From Albidovulum sp. (GTDB lineage: Bacteria > Pseudomonadota > Alphaproteobacteria > Rhodobacterales > Rhodobacteraceae), in the NCBI GenBank assembly GCA_030837785.1, contig JAUQYA010000059.1:1-21924 (forward strand): a stretch of 21,924 nt of DNA. Reading direction: 5' to 3'. The stretch's first letter is position 1. Every line of letters begins with the position of its first letter. The position numbers and the translations under genes were made by a program. Shown piece by piece: positions 20,055-21,924 of this stretch. Below the pieces are notes generated by a model. That model did not search any database, was not told the DNA's origin, and was given only the letters and a program-made list of their open reading frames with translations.

Positions 20055-21248
20055 ATGGAACGGTCCCAGCGCATCGGGCTCATCGTCTCGGGGGGGGCGC
20101 ATCTCGGCGCGATCCTGTGGCTGCTCGTGGGCGGGATCTTCTTTTCCCACGAGCTGCCGCCGCCGGTGGCGACGGCGGAAGTGACGCTGATGTCGGAGGC
20201 CGAATTCAGCGCGCTTCAGGCCGCGGCGCCGAAGGCCGCGACGGAGTCGCCGCCGCAGCCCTCGGTGCCGGAACCGCCCGCCGCCGAGGAGGTGCCGCCC
20301 GCGCCCGAGGCGGAATCCCCGCCCGAGACCGCCGTGCCGGACGCGCCGGCGCCCGAGCCGGAACCCGACGCCGCCCCCGACGTGACCGAGATCACGCCGC
20401 CCGCGACGGTGGTCGAGGACACGCCGCCGACGCCGCCCGCGCCGCCGGTGGAGGAACCTTCCGCCGAGCCCGAGCCGGTGGTGGCGCCGAAGCCGCAGCC
20501 GAAGCCCGCAGACATCGTCGCCCCCGACCCGGTCGAGGCGCCCGAGCCGCTGCCCGACACCGCCCCCGAGGCGGTGGCCGAGACCACGCCCGATCCGGCG
20601 GCTGAGCCCCTGCCGGTGGAGCCGGAGACGGCGGCCGCGCCGCAGGAAACCGGCGACGTGCTGAAGACCGAGGAGAACAAGGACCAGGAGAAGGTCGCCT
20701 CGGCGGCGCCATCGGCCTCGCCGCGGCCGGCGTCGCGGCCCGCCAAGCCGAAGCCCGCACCCGCCGAGCCCGAAGCCGCCCCGGCGACAGAGCCCGCGCA
20801 GGCCGCTTCCGAGACCGAACCCGAGGCACCCGCCGAGGACGCCGTGGCCGACGCGCTGGCCGAGGCGCTGTCGGGCGAGGCGTCCGACGAGCCCGCGCCC
20901 GGCACCGGCACCGCGCCCTCCGGCCCGCCGCTGACCGGCGGCGAGAAGGACGCGCTGGTGATCGCGGTGAAGGCCTGCTGGAACGTCGGCGCGCTGTCCA
21001 CGGATGCGCTCAAGACCATCGTCACGGTGGGGGTGAGCATGGACCAGGGGGGCATGCCGATCCAGAACTCGATCCGCATGATCGGCTACGAGGGCGGCGA
21101 CGAGGCGGCGGCGCGGCAGGCCTACGAGGCCGGGCGCCGGGCGATCATCCGCTGCGCCAGGAACGGCTACCCGCTGCCGCCGGAGAAATATTCCCAGTGG
21201 CAGGAGGTGGAGATCGTCTTCAACCCCGAGAAGATGAGGATGAAGTGA
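20055..21248 (+). CDS. tolA: TolA-like envelope-spanning protein with Pro/Glu/Ala-rich linker
   Basis: A 397-residue protein in the TolA position of the tol operon. Residues 8-30 form one membrane span (GLIVSGGAHLGAILWLLVGGIFF) that would sit against TolQR. Residues about 35-295 are a long periplasmic linker of Pro, Glu, Ala and Val (APEAESPPETAVP-like units) in place of the Lys/Ala-rich helix of E. coli TolA. The C-terminal domain (298-397; LVIAVKACWNVGAL, then VTVGVSMDQGGMPIQNSIRM and YSQWQEVEIVFNP) is the TolA/TonB-like fold that meets TolB and Pal. It has two cysteines, Cys308 and Cys367, well placed for the disulfide known in TolA C-terminal domains. GAGG lies 8 bases upstream of the ATG. 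The long opposite-strand ORF here is a shadow of the repeats. Confidence 0.9.
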   Translation: MERSQRIGLIVSGGAHLGAILWLLVGGIFFSHELPPPVATAEVTLMSEAEFSALQAAAPKAATESPPQPSVPEPPAAEEVPPAPEAESPPETAVPDAPAPEPEPDAAPDVTEITPPATVVEDTPPTPPAPPVEEPSAEPEPVVAPKPQPKPADIVAPDPVEAPEPLPDTAPEAVAETTPDPAAEPLPVEPETAAAPQETGDVLKTEENKDQEKVASAAPSASPRPASRPAKPKPAPAEPEAAPATEPAQAASETEPEAPAEDAVADALAEALSGEASDEPAPGTGTAPSGPPLTGGEKDALVIAVKACWNVGALSTDALKTIVTVGVSMDQGGMPIQNSIRMIGYEGGDEAAARQAYEAGRRAIIRCARNGYPLPPEKYSQWQEVEIVFNPEKMRMK

Positions 21249-21376
21249 TGGCCGCCCGCGTCCCGCCGCCCCCCGCCTGGACCGGACCCGCCCGCGGGGC
21301 GGAAACCGGCGCCACCCCGCAGAAAGGCAACCGGCATGAGCCGCACGACGTTGACCCCCGGCCAGATCGGTCGTAA
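21248..21376 (+). CDS. Doubtful 42-codon ORF overlapping the tolA stop
   Basis: ATG 21248 shares a base with the tolA TGA and opens 42 codons ending TAA 21374-21376. The product is Pro/Arg/Gly-rich (MAARVPPPPAWTGPARG and on) with no recognisable feature. Coupling by TGATG is the only support; GC-rich sequence produces such frames by chance. Confidence 0.15.
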   Translation: MAARVPPPPAWTGPARGAETGATPQKGNRHEPHDVDPRPDRS

Positions 21377-21416
21377 CCGCACCAGTCAGAATCGAACCCG
21401 AAGGGAAGGGGAGTCC

Positions 21417-21924
21417 ATGACGCCTGTCCGCACGCTCTGCCTCGCGCTCTGCCTCGCCGGCCTTGGCCTGTCCGCGGCCGCGCCTGCGGCGCTCGCCCAG
21501 CAGGGCCCGCTGCGCATCGAGATCACCGAGGGCGTGATCGAGCCCTTGCCCTTCGCGGTGCCGACCTTCGTGGCCGAAAACCCCTCGGCCGGGCAGATCG
21601 CCGATCAGGTCAGCCGCGTGGTGGCGGCCGACCTCGCCGGAACCGGGCTCTTCCGCGAAATCCCGTCCTCGGCCTTCATCTCGCCGGTCACCAGTTTCGA
21701 CGCCCCGGTGGCCTATGCCGACTGGAAGGCGATCAACGCGCAGGCGCTGATCACCGGGGCGGTGTCGCAGGGATCGGACGGAAGGATCAACGTCAAGTTC
21801 CGTCTCTACGACGTGTTCTCGGGGGCGCCGCTCGGCGAGGGGCTCCAGTTCGGCGGCGGCCAGGGCGACTGGCGGCGGATCGCCCACAAGGTGGCCGACC
21901 AGGTCTATGCCCGGATCACCGGCG
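21417..21924 (+). CDS. tolB: Tol-Pal system beta-propeller protein TolB (N-terminal part, cut by window end)
   Basis: The first 169 codons of TolB. A signal peptide is evident: MTPVRTLCLALCLAGLGLS, then an AALA-Q cleavage site near residue 27. The mature part begins QQGPLRIEITEGVIEPLPFAV and continues as the TolB N-terminal alpha/beta domain (FVAENPSAGQIADQVSRVVAADLAGTGLFREI, WKAINAQALITGAV and RLYDVFSGAPL are all family-typical). The propeller, which docks on Pal and TolA, lies beyond the window. The start at 21417 has AAGGGAAGGGGAG four bases upstream. The frame is open back to ATG 21336 (27 codons earlier) without a stop, but the signal peptide fixes the later start. It follows tolA after 168 bases and completes the ybgC-tolQRAB set; pal should follow. 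Confidence 0.93.
   Translation, partial: MTPVRTLCLALCLAGLGLSAAAPAALAQQGPLRIEITEGVIEPLPFAVPTFVAENPSAGQIADQVSRVVAADLAGTGLFREIPSSAFISPVTSFDAPVAYADWKAINAQALITGAVSQGSDGRINVKFRLYDVFSGAPLGEGLQFGGGQGDWRRIAHKVADQVYARITG

Noticed and set aside
21336..21416. An N-terminal extension of TolB from ATG 21336
   Set aside because: The frame is open, but the later ATG has a strong ribosome-binding site and leads straight into a signal peptide, which an extension would bury.
19974..21887. A 637-codon minus-strand frame over tolA
   Set aside because: It mirrors the Pro/Glu/Ala repeats of tolA as Gly/Arg/Leu runs and has no start signal of its own.

Overview
The window is a GC-rich (roughly 70%) chromosomal segment of an alphaproteobacterium, most likely a member of the Rhodobacteraceae. 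The clues are the nfuA-tsaB-rimI order, a bacterial phosphatidylcholine synthase (Pcs), a small DUF1127 protein, the ruvC-ruvA-ruvB and ybgC-tolQ-tolR-tolA-tolB orders, TTGCCN/TTGACN -35 boxes, and a 'cctcgggggtccggggggt' intergenic hairpin of the kind common in that family. I see no rRNA, tRNA, CRISPR array, insertion sequence or phage gene.

Layout. 1-1936, minus strand: the start of a BMP/PnrA-type ABC transporter binding protein, and upstream of it the tightly packed nfuA-tsaB-rimI block (Fe-S carrier, tRNA t6A synthesis, GNAT acetyltransferase). 2102-2938, plus: a DMT/EamA transporter. 2991-6143, minus: pcs, xerC, a DUF484 gene directly upstream of xerC, and a small transaldolase-family enzyme. 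6240-12009, plus: priA, a MATE exporter coupled to msrA, then prmA and a small one-span membrane protein. 12139-12327, minus: a DUF1127 protein, followed by a strong terminator. 12646-15486, plus: ruvC-ruvA-ruvB and an uncharacterised gene, with ATGA overlaps at ruvC/ruvA and ruvB/unknown. 15535-16785, minus: a class I methyltransferase and a bactofilin. 17055-18311, plus: an unusual accessory gene. 18322-21924, plus: ybgC-tolQ-tolR-tolA-tolB, with tolB cut by the window end.

Most genes are housekeeping: replication restart and recombination (PriA, RuvABC, XerC), translation and RNA modification (TsaB, RimI, PrmA), repair (MsrA), lipids (Pcs) and the envelope (Tol system, bactofilin).

The clear outlier is 17055-18311. 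Two hand-counted 60-base lines inside it are about 52% GC, against about 72% for a line in ruvB. Its product joins a DUF413/MaoP-like N-terminal segment to an uncharacterised middle and a hydrophobic C-terminus. It has its own promoter-like sequence with an overlapping dyad, ends in a perfect inverted repeat, and stops 10 bases before ybgC. It looks like an acquired cargo gene at the head of the tol cluster and is the best candidate here for undescribed biology. Secondary signals are a TTGACC-N4-GGTCAA operator at the BMP promoter, a LexA-like box inside the ruvC promoter, a short leader ORF plus hairpin ahead of the MATE gene, and an RpoH-like promoter with a palindrome upstream of the DUF1127 gene. 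All function calls rest on reading motifs by eye; no database search was run.
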